The notes: generated by a model not told the origin, from the sequence alone. A stretch of DNA of 64,000 nucleotides from Siphonodentalium dalli (GCA_032622095.1 CP136068.1:48912443-48976442), one strand, 5' to 3'; shown: positions 11,421-23,721, numbered from the stretch's first letter. Translations and numbers: made by a program.

Positions 11421-12366
11421 GTAAGTCTTTATGTTACCACTTTAGTCATTATCACAATGAGAGAATACACGCACACATTAGAACGAGCTTTAGATAACAA
11501 CGAAATTCCTTTATGTTGCTATAAAAATGATGAGGGTTAACATATGTTCCATACACGCAGCCCGATATCATTTGGCTCATTTTGAGAACAATCATTAAAA
11601 CTGGGAAAATAAAGTTTGGGCCAGCGCACACTCTTGACCTGTGACCAGGTCAGGCACATCCTGTATTCCACTATTTTAGTGGTATATGACCATTACCGTT
11701 TTGTGAATTTGATAAAAGAGGGATAATCCAAAACCATATTTCACATAAATTATTCAAAATGAGTGTCGCACTAATTCGGTATCATACATATATTTTGTCC
11801 AGGAGATGACTAATCATGACGGCACACGATAAGCAACTCAATTAGGATTTAATTAGTTTAAATGTTCTTATGAAGGAGCGATTGTGTCATCATGTTATTG
11901 TCATTTAGAAAGATATATATTAGTAATATTATTGAATAACAGAGATGGCTCAAAAGATTTCACAAAGCATTTTATTGTAAGACTGTTCATCCGCTGCGAT
12001 ATTGTATATGGGTGAAATTTGATTGTGCACTGGCATGCGTCGTCTTCTATTCCCGACGCGAATAAATGAAACATGAATATGTTAATGTCATATACCACAA
12101 TAATAGTGGAATTCAGGGTGTGCCTGACATGGCGACAGTCTTCATGTGAATTCCTCAATTGCGTCGCATTGTGTCGCACGTCAATCTCGTTCTGAAGTGG
12201 GACTTTTGATACCGGACCACAGTCATGGCCATGTCGTCTCTGTGAACATACGTGTATGTTCAACCTATTCACTTGTGTAGTTGTTCATCGATGTGTGCAA
12301 CACGGGAATATAGACCAAGAGTATATCCGATATATTATCAGTGCATCAATATATATTATATTTCAG

Positions 12367-12555
12367 GTGAGGGTGGCGACACCTATATATTTACACTGGG
12401 TTGCGGTGTATGAGACCCACCATGCTGGTGGTGTGAAAGCGATCTATGCGCTGCGGAGATGCGGATACGGATTCGTAAATCTCTGGAGCACGTCGACGAT
12501 ACAAAATCTGGGACCAAACGAGCTGAGAGTTCTCAATATATCAATCATCCCACCG
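12367..12555 (+). CDS. Gene 1, exon d: discoidin-like domain, ligand-face strands
   Basis: A 189-nt exon (63 codons, phase 0 both sides) with TTTCAG acceptor and GTAATG donor. It carries VRVATPIYLHWVAVYETHHA followed by GGVKAI, the counterpart of the family's 'f..PVyvt.ieVYETy.pGavv.I', then FVNLWS and PNELRVLNISIIPP. The VYETHHAGG segment is the most diagnostic match in the gene. Confidence 0.85.
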
Positions 12556-13640
12556 GTAATGTAAATTTGATAGTATCTGATTAAATGTGTCCTGTCCAAT
12601 GTTACACCATAAACCAGCATCTGAACGTTGTATATACCGAAAGTAATTGGGTATATGGACATTAGTAGGAGTTGATAACGACTATTAATCTAAACATTTC
12701 AAAACCACTATCGTGAATAATCACACGTTTACCACAAAATAAAATATGTATACTATTACACTGGACCCAACATCCCGACATGCGTTACCTATTCCATGTG
12801 TGTTCAAAATTAAAAACACGATTAATCCGTAATGAATGCATTGGTATATGAGACCAAAAAACTCACACGGTCGATAAAACTATGAACACGTTTTCCAAAA
12901 TTGTTTGAGATTTAATCACCATTAAGAATACATATGTAGAAGGGTAGACAACTTGGATAACACTTTTAGAAACCTCAAACATTATATCAATATCAGAGAC
13001 ACGTAGATGCATTTGAAGACAAATTGTTTAGCGAAGCAATCGTTGAATATACAATGATAGACACATTGGACAACCAAACGCACAAACATACATGTATAGA
13101 ACATTAATAAGGCATTTCGAGACCCTTAAAAACCAAAGCAACTAGTTTAAGACAATATCAGTTATTAACCATACATTTATAATGACAGATAACTTTAATT
13201 TGTGTTAGTACATTCATGTGTGTATGGTATATTGCCGTCTCTTCAGATTTAGTTATCTGTGTCGTCGTATCTGTAACATTGTCTGGAAAATTATTAAAAC
13301 AAAACGGTTGACCCCCTATGTTAAGTTCAATCCGTGTTAACTATTGAGCCTACTGAACATCGATGACAACCTGAAAATCTGTACTTAAATAGTTAATAAA
13401 TAATTTGTGCAATGGCGATTGCGTTTACCATTTCACTGGGATATAAGTTACACGCGACAATATCACAGCAAACCAGAACATATCGCATGAATCAACATCC
13501 ATAGTATGCATGAACCAATATCCATTTGACATGAACATGTGTATGGCCATACTATGTGTACATAGACTGACACAAAACCACAAAATAGTGATGTAATAAA
13601 CTCATGCACACAATAGCAACGCAATACAATATTGCATGTG
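12556..13640. other. Intron without recognisable features
   Basis: AT-rich sequence. I see no tandem or inverted repeat. Confidence 0.45.
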
Positions 13641-13659
13641 GCAATGAGTATTAATGTAA

Positions 13660-14170
13660 AACTGTCTGTAGTAATACGAGTTAAGGTAATACTGTGTAGT
13701 AATTCGTGCTAAAGTAAAACTTTCTGTAGTAATGCTAGTTAATAAAATACTCTCTGTAGCAATGCGAGTTAAGGCAATATTATAGTAATGCAGGCAAATG
13801 TGAGATGGTATGTATTAATGCAAGCTAAGGTGATACTGTTACGTAACAATGCGAGCTAAGGAAAGACTACTGTAGTAATGTCATTTAAGGTAAACATGGC
13901 TGTAGTAATGCGAGCTAATGTATGAATGTGTGTAGTAATGTGAGTTAAGGTAGGAATATGTGTAGTAATGTGAGTTAAGGTAGGAATATGTGTAGTAATG
14001 TGAGTTAAGGTAGGAATGTGTGTAGTAATGTGAGTTAAGGTAGGAATGTGTGTAGTAATGTGAGTTAAGGTAGGAATGTGTGTAGTAATGTGAGCTAAGG
14101 TACGAAGTAATGTAACACATGCGAGTTAAGGTACGAAGTAATGTAACACATGCGAGTTAAGGTAAGACTG
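13660..14170. repeat. 30-bp minisatellite
   Basis: The unit is TGTGTAGTAATGTGAGTTAA plus GGTAGGAATA. It is homogeneous at about 13896-14105 and degenerates on both sides into 'gtaatgcgagttaagg' variants of differing length. A 79-codon minus-strand open frame across it is an artefact of the 30-bp period. Confidence 0.9.
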
Positions 14171-14586
14171 CATGTCTGTAGTAAGATCAGAAAGCTGTCG
14201 GAATAACCATAGTTCTATCACGAAACACTGATAATCCATGTACATGTAGAGTAATGCCAGAATTATAATTATACCACATAAATCGTAAACCACAAGTTCA
14301 ATATGATGAGCTAGCTGTAACTATGGATTAAACTATAGTGGTGTCGTGGTAAACATAGTAACTGCAGACAAGCATGATAGTATTGTTTTGCTACAGTTTA
14401 CTACAATACTGCTATAGTTACCATGCGTGTAGTCTATCAGAAGACACTGATATAATCAAACACATGTATGAAAAAACCACGCTAAAACAACGACATTGCT
14501 ATACATGTAGTTTAATATGATGCGCATTTAATTTGTATAAGGGTGATGTAGACGGTGTATACATTTTCTCACTTTCATCGTTTCAG

Positions 14587-14685
14587 GCTGCATTCAAGAC
14601 CACCGGGTTTCTTATATATGTGGACTGCTCAGTGGCAAACGACTGTGTGAACATAGATGCTATTCTGTTTGGAGGGAACCAGTGA
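14587..14685 (+). CDS. Gene 1, exon e: last exon, end of discoidin-like domain
   Basis: After a TTTCAG acceptor (14581-14586), 32 codons and TGA. It reads AAFKTTGFLIYVDCS and VNIDAILFGGNQ. The family closes with 'tktirieldts....nEIDAVeL.G', so NIDAILFGG matches the last strand and the protein ends immediately after the domain. The cysteine pair DCSVANDC is unusual here and could form a local disulfide. No AATAAA signal stands out before the TTAA element at 14764. Confidence 0.8.
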   Translation, partial: AAFKTTGFLIYVDCSVANDCVNIDAILFGGNQ

Positions 14686-14759
14686 TCGTGGTCTGCTAAT
14701 CGAGAAACATTAATCTGGACACGTGTGTTCATTGTGGCAACACATTGGACTATGTTTAT

Positions 14760-15028
14760 TTAACACTTTCATGACTGGGGCTTCCTGAAATTTTGCGTAA
14801 ACCCTATATCCAATACATTATCTTACATATTCGAGTCTCCCATGGGGAGCCTCGCATATATAAGATACTACATTGGCATGCCAATATTTACCTTGACCTT
14901 GTATGCCGGTGCATTCTCTTATACATGCAGGGCTACATATGGGAGACTCACATATATACGAGCATGGACTGGTACTGGATATTTAATTTAATGCTGCACC
15001 AGCGCTGCTCCCGTCCTGAAAGGGTTAA
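14760..15028. mobile_element. Short TTAA-flanked element related to the piggyBac-like MITEs
   Basis: A 261-bp element (14764-15024) between TTAA copies. Ends are CACTTTCATGACTGGG and the mirror of CCCTTTCAGGACGGGA. It contains two degenerate versions of the palindrome found in the other MITEs (about 14810-14878 and 14904-14972, with CGAG...CTCGCATATATAAGA). It lies about 80 bp after the stop codon of gene 1, probably in its 3' UTR. Confidence 0.75.
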
Positions 15029-15715
15029 TGATTTTTCATCATATCACCTAGCATATCAAAATTCATCGCAGTAGGAGGTTTCGCAGTGACGAACTTACAG
15101 TTAGGACTATGTTGGTCGCGGTTTGTTATCTATTTTGTGATACCATAGCCTAGTATGTTGTTCTATTTGCGTCCTCTTGTTGCATATACACACTATACTA
15201 GCCCAGTGCAGTTATGAAAACAAATGTAATACCCAGAACAATTTCCAACATAATGTGTTATTGCATTTTCGGAGATAGGATGCCATTAACAATCACTGTT
15301 AGGAAACCAGCAAAAAATATACCCAATTTTGTGATTAAATGCCCAAATTTGTGATTTGTGATACCCAATTTTGTGATTCGCAAACAAGTGGCAAACATTG
15401 GAATATTGTAATAAATGATAATAATACAAGAACATAAAGCCAGACAAAGTTTATAATTGCTACAAGTGTATGTACCTACTCCAATCAGATTAGAGGCAAT
15501 GTGGTTGTAACACGATAATTGTCGGTCAAAAAGATCAGTGTTTGTGGCAAGTATAGTCAAATAATGACAATATTTGTGAAATTTGGGATTGAAAGGCATT
15601 TGGAGATGCCATAGACGTAAAACGTACACTGACAATAGTTTTTACATCAACAGAAAGAGGATGCAATTAGTAAGAGACTCAGTTCTCGGCTAATCTGAAT
15701 ATATACATTGTATGT
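15029..15715. other. Intergenic sequence without a gene
   Basis: Three short 'cccaattttgtgatt' repeats lie at 15320-15377. Nothing else is apparent. Confidence 0.45.
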
Positions 15716-15820
15716 TACTTGTTAGTTTGGCAAGTGGACAGTCCTAATTTGCTAGTGCAAGTGAACGGAAATTTTAAACTATCTTTTCCGTTTTTATCTA
15801 AAATAAACAATGTAACATCT

Positions 15821-17605
15821 GAAAATATTTGTGTTAACAACTGATTTATATAAAGATATACATGAACCACGAAAATATCTGTGTTAAAAACTGATTTATA
15901 TAAAGATAGACATGAACCACGAAAATATATGTGTTAACAACTGATTTATATAAAGATATACATGAACCACGAAAATATATGTGTTAACAACTGATGTATA
16001 TAAAGATATACATGAACCACGAAAATATATGTGTTAACAACTGATGTATATAAAGATATACATGAACCACGAAAATATATGTGTTAACAACTGATGTATA
16101 TAAAGATATACATGAACCACGAAAATATCTGTGTTAACAACTAATTTATATAAAGATATACATGAACCACGAAAATATCTGTGTTAACAACTGATTTATA
16201 TAAAGATATACATGAACCACGAAAATATCTGTGTTAACAACTGGTTTATATAAAGATATACATGAACCACGAAAATATATGTGTTAACAACTGATGTATA
16301 TAAAGATATACATGAACCACGAAAATATCTGTGTTAACAACTAATTTATATAAAGATATACATGAACCACGAAAATATCTGTGTTAACAACTGATTTATA
16401 TAAAGATATACATGAACCACGAAAATATCTGTGTTAACAACTGGTTTATATAAAGATATACACGAACCACGAAATTATCTGTTAACAACTGATTTATATA
16501 AAGATATACATGAACCACGAAAATATCTGTGTTAACAACTGGTTTATATAAAGATATACACGAACCACGAAATTATCTGTTAACAACTGATTTATATAAA
16601 GATATACATGAACCACGAAAATATATGTGTTAACAACTGATTTATATAAAGATATACATGAACCACGAAAATATCTGTGTTAACAACTGATTTATATAAA
16701 GATATACATGAACCACGAAAATATCTGTGTTAACAACTGATTTATATAAAGATATACATGAACCACGAAAATATCTGTGTTAACAACTGGTTTATATAAA
16801 GATATACACGAACCACGAAATTATCTGTTAACAACTGATTTATATAAAGATATACATGAACCACGAAAATATATGTGTTAACAACTGATTTATATAAAGA
16901 TATACATGAACCACGAAAATATCTGTGTTAACAACTGATTTATATAAAGATATACACGAACCACGAAATTATCTGTTAACAACTGATTTATATAAAGATA
17001 TACATGAACCACGAAATGATCTGTGTTAACAACTGGTTTATATAAAGATATACATGAACCACGAAAATATATGTGTTAACAACTGATTTATATAAAGATA
17101 TACATGAACCACGAAAATATTTGTGTTAACAACTGATTTATATAAAGATATACATGAACCACGAAAATATTTGTGTTAACAACTGATTTATATAAAGATA
17201 TACATGAACCACGAAAATATTTGTGTTAACAACTGATTTATATAAAGATATACATGAACCACGAAAATATCTGTGTTAACAACTGATTTATATAAAGATA
17301 TACACGAACCACGAAATTATCTGTTAACAACTGATTTATATAAAGATATACATGAACCACAAAAATATCTGTGTTAACAACTGATTTATATAAAGATATA
17401 CACGAACCACGAAATTATCTGTTAACAACTGATTTATATAAAGATATACATGAACCACAAAAATATCTGTGTTAACAACTGATTTATATAAAGATATACA
17501 CGAACCACGAAATTATCTGTTAACAACTGATTTATATAAAGATATACACGAACCACGAAATGATCTGTGTTAACAACTGATTTATATAAAGATATACTTG
17601 AATCA
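15821..17605. repeat. 50-bp satellite array with 48-bp variants
   Basis: About 36 units of GAAAATATCTGTGTTAACAA, CTGATTTATATAAAGATATA, CATGAACCAC. A 48-bp variant (CACGAACCACGAAATTATCT then GTTAAC, lacking GT) recurs interspersed, mostly in the second half. Point variants (ATATATG, ATATTTG, GGTTTA) cluster in blocks, as expected from unequal exchange of multi-unit segments. Confidence 0.95.
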
Positions 17606-17811
17606 CAATATATTATGTTAGTGGTCAACTTGTCATTAATATCATAATTATACTCCCATGTCGTCGCAAGAAAGAATTCTAAAATTCCGGGCCAAAAATT
17701 TGACAAATCAGACACAGAAATTGTGTGAGAATTCACACCAGTGTTCGATATAATAAAACAAATAGTGCATGTATTATCATTCCGTGTGCCAATATAGTGG
17801 CCCTCGAGGAG

Positions 17812-17840
17812 GAATAGTACTATAAAACTATTCCTCTCAT
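17812..17840. repeat. Short perfect hairpin
   Basis: GAGGAATAGT and ACTATTCCTC flank an 8-nt loop. Function unknown. Confidence 0.6.
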
Positions 17841-18450
17841 CGGAGCTCTATTTTGGCAGTCAACTCCAACCATAATTATCTAGATAACAATACCCGAATA
17901 GCTGGCTTACAAACATACTAGGATGCGTATAGTTATAGTAACAAAATACTTTCGTTCAATCTGATTGACATCCGAACACACGGCCAATCTGAAACTATAT
18001 TGAACGTTACTTCTTGCACTATCGGATACTAATAGTATCTTGATAACATTGCCAATGACCTTAAAAGTTCCGATAGCTATCCAGTGTATTCAAACAGTCT
18101 GTCTATTAATATTTTGGTAAGCGGACAGTCCTACTTTTTGAGTGACTAATATCACTTTCTTTTCTAATTTCATCGAATAAAACAAATTCACCCTTTCAAA
18201 TTTTCCCGAAAGTTCTTTGTCAACGACGAATGTTTAAAAATAAATACATGAATCATAAAGAGATGATGTTATTTGTCACTAATAACACATAGTTAAACTT
18301 CCCTACAATCGTCAAAAGATCGCTGTAAATTGTAAAAACTGAGACGGATTTCGACAATTCGCGGTAAATAAAAATGTGACAAAATCAGACACAGAAATTG
18401 TGTGAAAATTGAAACCAATGTTTGATATGATATAAACAATATTGCATGTC

Positions 18451-19485
18451 TTGTCGTTGACTATGCAAAAAATAGAGGTAATCGAGAAGGAATATTCCTC
18501 CTTTCTTACCACTATTTTGATATAGTCATGCATTATATAATAAATACTAGTGCCCATTGCGGTGGGTATAATTCGCGACATGAAACGTGCCAATGACCAA
18601 TGTACCCGCATAGTCAACAACAAGACATTGTCCACTAATATATTTGACGGAACACTTCGAACTTGCAACATGCATGCTACATAAATTATATCCCACCATC
18701 ATAAATAGTTTGACTATTCATGAACAGTTAATGAAAATCAAGTACAAAATCTTTTTCTGAGAACAAATATGATTATCGCCTTGACCATGATGAGCAGCTT
18801 TAAGAGAAACATAATACAGTGTCGCGGAAATGACTTGAACTCTACACATTGTTCAATAAACCGAATTTCGTAGCATTTAATTTTTATTTTTATTGAACCC
18901 GAAACGTAACCAAACAATGCATTCAAGTGAACATTTCCGCTTCGCAACGTCGTCCATGTGAAAACTTGTTCACAGTAACGTTTTAATTTCACCTGCACAC
19001 GCCTTTGTATACTGGTGGATACATCTCCATATATATATTTGTTAGAGGTGTGTGTCTGGCCTTTGTTTTGCACGTATGAGTTTTTCGTAGTATTTTAGAT
19101 ATTATATAAAGATATAGTTGAGTGCTAAATTTAACATAGCACCATACCAGTATGCACGACACAGCTGTCGGCGACTCAGAATATATCTGGGTAAAGTGAA
19201 ACATGTTTTACTTGCTGTCGTCAATTACGATTCGCGTCTGGTACAATGTAATACTAAAGGTGTGGGGTGATAACCTCCAGTTTGTGTGTTATTGAGAGGT
19301 TGGGTATGTCCATATTGTATAGGGAGTGTTAGTACAATGCGCCTTTGTGTCCAGTCTGTCACGATTTCGCAAAATGGTTGACCAATATAAATGTACTTCC
19401 AGTACAGTAATGACGTTCACTTATGTACGAAACTTTATCATATTTAGTAGATTTACTTCACGTTTGTAGATCTTCAGAATCACAT
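18451..19485. other. Intergenic sequence without a gene
   Basis: I see no recognisable coding, tandem or inverted repeat structure. Confidence 0.45.
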
Positions 19486-20194
19486 CACTGAAGAAAAAAA
19501 GTTAGTCAATATGGCTAAATGATTGTCTACAGGATGACTCTTAGCTTAGTCATATAATAAGGACCAAGGCATACAATTAGTGACTATGGTGATGTTAGTC
19601 ATAACGACCAAGGAATGTTAGTCAAAACGACTAATCAGGCCATTAGGATTGAGTCATAATGACTAACTGTTCCGATTCATTGAGAAGGTGGGCATGTAGT
19701 TTGGTAGAACTTGTATGCAAATAATTCAGCTCGACAAGATGATATATTATACAGAATCAAATACCGAATTGAAGGCAGGACAAACTTTCAATCCATTCTT
19801 TAAACACATATTTCAGTACTGGTCTATTGAGAGGTATAATAGTCTGTGGTATAGGTCTGTTTAAGTAGTTATTTTTTTCCGAGATGTCTATGGTGTCATG
19901 AAATAAGAACTTTTTGTCCTAAGAGTGTAGCCTTTGCTGTTGGAGGGATGTTGTTATATATATGTGATTAGATCCTCCCATCACATTCGTTCATTTACAA
20001 ATCCAATAGAACTGCGATAAAATGGAAATTGAATATTTCGCAATGAATATTAAGCACAATTCAAGGCCATTAGAGTTATTTTCTTAGTGTAACTTAGTCA
20101 CTATGACTAGTTAGTCATAGTGACTAGCCGAAAGATGTGGGAAAGTCAAAGTGACCCCAAGTGTTTGTGACTTGACCCGAATTTTTTCTCAGTG
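19486..20194. mobile_element. Probable non-autonomous DNA element, CACTGA/TCAGTG ends
   Basis: It begins CACTGAAGAAAAAAAG and ends with the mirror of CACTGAGAAAAAATTC. The interior repeats AGTCAtaATGACTAA motifs, including a palindrome at 20096-20127 (TTAGTCACTATGACTA / TAGTCATAGTGACTA). No coding capacity. The target duplication is unclear. Confidence 0.55.
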
Positions 20195-20699
20195 ATCAAC
20201 CTGTATTATAGTTTACTACGTTTCTGAAAGAATGTACTTTTTTACTTTAAACATATTTTAATGTATCTAGAAAGATATACATAGGAATCGAGCCACAACT
20301 TACAAAACTTAAAACTTGCCCCTCTTCCAATGCACACATAGAACATACAAACAATTACATAGCAGATATAGCACAAAGTGTTTCTAAACTGCTGTATGTT
20401 TGTGTGTGTTTTGAGATCAACTTGTGTGTTAACTGTGGGAGATATACATCAAATTTTCATTACTTCTACCCTCTACTTCTGTTTGTTCTCCTACGAAATA
20501 ATGAATTAAATTCATAAGAAATAACTCTTGTTTCGATTAAGATTAGACGGATAGATAATCGATAATGTATTGACAAATTACACCCACTATGGGCATATGT
20601 TATACATAACAACATGTAAAATACAATCAACATCAATGCATATCAAATTATATATGAAATTGGTGGACATACTATAATTAATACAAGTAATTGTTTTAT

Positions 20700-20700
<1 letters not shown>

Positions 20701-20749
<49 letters not shown>

Positions 20750-20751
20750 CA

Positions 20752-20834
<83 letters not shown>

Positions 20835-20848
20835 CCTCTCCCTCTTCG
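20701..20848. repeat. (CT)n microsatellite
   Basis: About 145 bp of CT dinucleotides with a few T, A and C interruptions. Long Ser/Leu or Arg/Glu open frames here are artefacts. Confidence 0.95.
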
Positions 20849-21199
20849 CAGAATTCCCGGACCATCTTACAGACTTTAGTACAAACATCTTTGTTTTCGT
20901 TTTTTTCTTCTTAATTTGTTCATGCCTGACTTATTTTCGTCAAATACCAATGTTGAGCAATAGGGTAGTCATCGTGAAGCATGGCACCTTCGTGTAGAAT
21001 CGTATTTGATTCAGAGATGCCACCGAAAATTTCAGTTCGGCGCGTACCGCATGGTTTTATATTTATGCCTAGTGCGATTTGCAAAATTTCAAATGAGCCA
21101 TTTCACTCGGAACCGTGTCAAATTTATATAACTTGATATCAGATGACCAAATTTCGCTATACCATATAATATAATCGGTTGTTTTAGTCTGTCAAACAG

Positions 21200-21673
21200 T
21201 TTACACCATATTGGGATAGAGAAAAAAATCTTGTTTGCGCATTGCTGATAACAGCACGTACATATCTTTACTACATTTATTGCACATATTTACTTGAGCG
21301 TTTTCGAATTTACCATTTTCACAAAATTTGACACCTGGATGAATATACTCTCGAACATTATCTAACATTATATCATTCATTCGGACGACCCGCTGTTTCT
21401 TCATTGATCGTTTGCGAAAGACAACTGATTTAGTTTTTGCTATATTATATTGCTGTATTTGATTTTGTATAGCATTCCAGTTTATTTAAATAATTCTGCC
21501 TTATGTACTACTATTGTTTGTGACAACAAAACAATGTCATCGGCGAATAAAAGACAATTTATTGCCGGTTTGCCTAATTGCAGGATCGCACGAAGCGTGG
21601 AATTCATGTCCAACATCATCAATACATATGTTTAAAAGTCGGCGAAATGATGTATCCATGCCTCATGCCTGAC
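21200..21673 (-). pseudogene. LINE reverse transcriptase, C-terminal half (split by MITE copy 3)
   Basis: Reading minus from 21673, an RQG-like start and an NICIDDVGHEFHAS-like stretch lead to the catalytic box FADDIVLLSQ (about 21527-21552). Then come TKSVVFRKR and a ...REYIHPGVKF segment at 21201-21404. These match palm and thumb of a non-LTR reverse transcriptase. Frame changes and a stop make it inactive. It continues the N-terminal half at 23034-23721. Confidence 0.75.
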
Positions 21674-21806
21674 TTAACCCTTTACCCAACAGAACGGCCC
21701 TGTGCCAATGCATTCTCTTATATATGCGAGGCGACCTATATATAAGAGAATGCATGGGCTTAACATATTAAAAATTATAAAATTGTCAAAGAATGTAGAA
21801 AAATAT

Positions 21807-22565
21807 TTTATACCATAATTGGCTATGCTACTGTGTGTATAACACCTGTTCTATAAATTTCATCTTTACACCCTACTGTGGGTATAACGATTCCTACTAT
21901 TGGTATAAATTTCTACTGTTGTGTAAACGTTTCAACGGCACTTTATGTGTTAAAAGTTTATACCCATAGTAGAACGACCCGTCATTTGACCTCTGGTGAC
22001 CTCGCTGTCGAAATTTAGCTCAATTTTTCGTCACGCCCGCTTCGCGAAGTAAATACACAATTTTTCCGACTCAAAACACTCTGAAATGCGATAAGTGGTC
22101 CAAACACAGAGATATATACTAATCAATTCCATTTACTGGGTTTACTTGTCAAAAAATGACACATTAAAGTTAGTTTAAAGATGTTTTATGCTAGGTGCAT
22201 GCACCGACAAAGTACACGTTTTATACAGGTCGGCGATAGCTCAAAACAAACGCACGTGTTCGTCTGCCTTTCCGTGTTTGAAGCGAACGACGGCTTACAT
22301 TTTGACAACAACGTATAGATTGTTAATGGTATCTGCAATGTGGGAAATCTGAATGTGTATTCACATCAGCTGACTGATGCCCAAGAAAGTGGCGGATCAC
22401 CGAATTTCCTAGAAATATGTATTACTACGCGTCACCCACATTCATGATAGTTTAAGATATTTGGGTCACTCGGTGCACATACATGTTAACACTAACAGTC
22501 ACAGAGTCATCATCATAGTAGCAATACATTTACGAAGCGACCGAATAATAATAATTATGGTATAA
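21807..22565. mobile_element. Insertion inside MITE copy 3
   Basis: Bounded by an inverted repeat TTTATACCATAATT / AATTATGGTATAAA. It contains several short 'actRtgggtata' motifs and no recognisable coding frame. Confidence 0.55.
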
Positions 22566-22570
22566 ACAAA

Positions 22571-22710
22571 ATACACCCATAGTAGCCGAGAATAAAAACA
22601 ATTCACCACTCGTGGAATTGTGGTTTTAACCACTCGCCAAAGGCTCGTGGTTAAAACCACAATACCACTCGTGGTGAAAATTTGTTATTCTCGGCTACTA
22701 TGGGTGTATT
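22571..22710. repeat. 140-bp palindrome
   Basis: Arms from ATACACCCATAGTAGCCGAG to GGTTTTAACCACTCG are mirrored to CTCGGCTACTATGGGTGTAT, with a spacer of only a few bases. It adjoins the insertion at 21807-22565 and may be its terminal hairpin or a separate foldback. Confidence 0.85.
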
Positions 22711-23033
22711 CTATATATAAAAATTGTTAAAAAATGTAAGAAAAAATTATAAAATTGTTAAAGAATGTAAGAAAAAATGGTAAAAAGTGTTAAAAAAAAG
22801 AATTTGTTTAGGCCAATGCATTCTCTTATATAAGCGAGGCGACCTATGGTCGACTCGCATATATAAGAGAATGCATTGGCACAGGGCATAACTGTAACCA
22901 TCACAATGTGGTCAATGAACCGGTTCCAATGATATCCATATTTGTATGGTGTTATTGAGACAGACCGAAGATATTTTAGGCTGTTGAAGCTTTATTTGGG
23001 CGGTTTTGGCCGGTTTGTTGGGTAAAGGGTTAA

Positions 23034-23721
23034 GTTTGTATTGAATATGAACTTGAATTATATACATAGCTTTAACCATATCCAGAATGGTTCCCTTAAT
23101 ATGTTGAATTTTACTCGACACTATTATTGCTCGATCGACTGTATCAAATGCTTTACGAAAGTCCGCAAATACGGCATACAATGGTTTTCCTTCTGACATG
23201 TACTTATTTGCTACAGTTTTAAGTATAAAAGCGCTATCTATAGTACCTCGTTGTTTTCTGAACCCAAACTGTTTTTCTCTGATTAGATCATTCATATCCA
23301 AGAAATTCGCAATGCGTGTGTTGATTTTATTGAATAATTTGCCAAAGGAACTACTTAAGGCTATCGCTCGGTAATTATTTGGGTCACATCTATCACGTTT
23401 CTTCACAATAAAGTGAAGTGAACAAATGTATACATGAATCGAGATCAAGCTCATTACTATCACAAGATTTTCCACCCCGCATTTCCTGAATAAATGTCCA
23501 AAACTATCGGGGATATGATTCCATCGTCTCAAGTTTAGATTCAAAAGTTGGCGGAACAATTTAGCTCTAGATTTAGTTTCCGTTTTACATGCATTTTTTG
23601 CTGTGAAAAATATTTGGATACAATATCCATTTTTCAGATTTGTTAATTTAGAGGGCATTTTGCATATTAGTTTTAATAGCCTTACATTTACTATCAAACC
23701 AGATATGTTTTTTTTTACCAC
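23034..23721 (-). pseudogene. LINE reverse transcriptase, N-terminal half
   Basis: The minus frame contains NNYRAIALSSSFGKLFNKI, REKQFGFRKQRGTIDSAFIL and VFADFRKAFDTVDR. These are fingers and palm motifs 1-3 of a non-LTR reverse transcriptase, with the first catalytic Asp in FADFRKAFD (about 23112-23178). An upstream stretch rich in K/R resembles the usual linker behind the endonuclease, which is not visible. The frame runs into the end of MITE copy 3, so its last 30 or so codons are transposon sequence, not LINE. Confidence 0.8.

Larger units (their letters stand above)
1..14685 (+). other. Gene 1 span: EGF-like plus discoidin-like secreted protein gene, 3' part
   Basis: Five exons on the plus strand join with consistent phases (1-1, 1-2, 2-0, 0-0, 0-stop) into one open frame of 182 residues ending in TGA at 14683-14685. 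The first visible exon begins in phase 1, so the gene continues to the left of the window, where a signal peptide and probably more EGF-type exons are expected. Domain order is a truncated calcium-EGF-like module and then a beta-sandwich resembling the N-terminal discoidin-like domain of FBXL4. Introns are about 6.6, 4.0, 0.9 and 2.0 kb and contain the repeats listed separately. A secreted or extracellular matrix location is inferred from the EGF module. The protein's function is unknown. Confidence 0.8.
15716..18450. repeat. Diverged segmental duplication around the satellite
   Basis: The left flank of the satellite (15716-15820, with GGCAAGTGGACAGTCCTA) resembles 18105-18210 (GGTAAGCGGACAGTCCTA). 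The right flank (17690-17800, with AATCAGACACAGAAATTGTG) resembles 18369-18450. The same two flanks are thus present twice in the same order, once with a 1.8-kb satellite between them and once with about 150 bp. Confidence 0.7.
21674..23033. mobile_element. piggyBac-like MITE, copy 3, expanded by internal insertion
   Basis: TTAA (21674-21677) CCCTTTACCCAACA ... TGTTGGGTAAAGGG TTAA (23030-23033). At 1352 bp it is about three times longer than its relatives, because an unrelated segment (about 21807-22712) sits in the AT-rich spacer. The left palindrome is shortened. The element interrupts a LINE between the FADFRKAFD block and the RQG/FADD blocks. Confidence 0.9.

Noticed and set aside
20587-20997. 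Ser/Leu-rich and Arg/Glu-rich open frames on both strands
   Set aside because: They are translations of a (CT)n microsatellite.
22912-23040. C-terminal end of the 269-codon reverse transcriptase frame
   Set aside because: The last residues are encoded by the end of MITE copy 3, not by the LINE.
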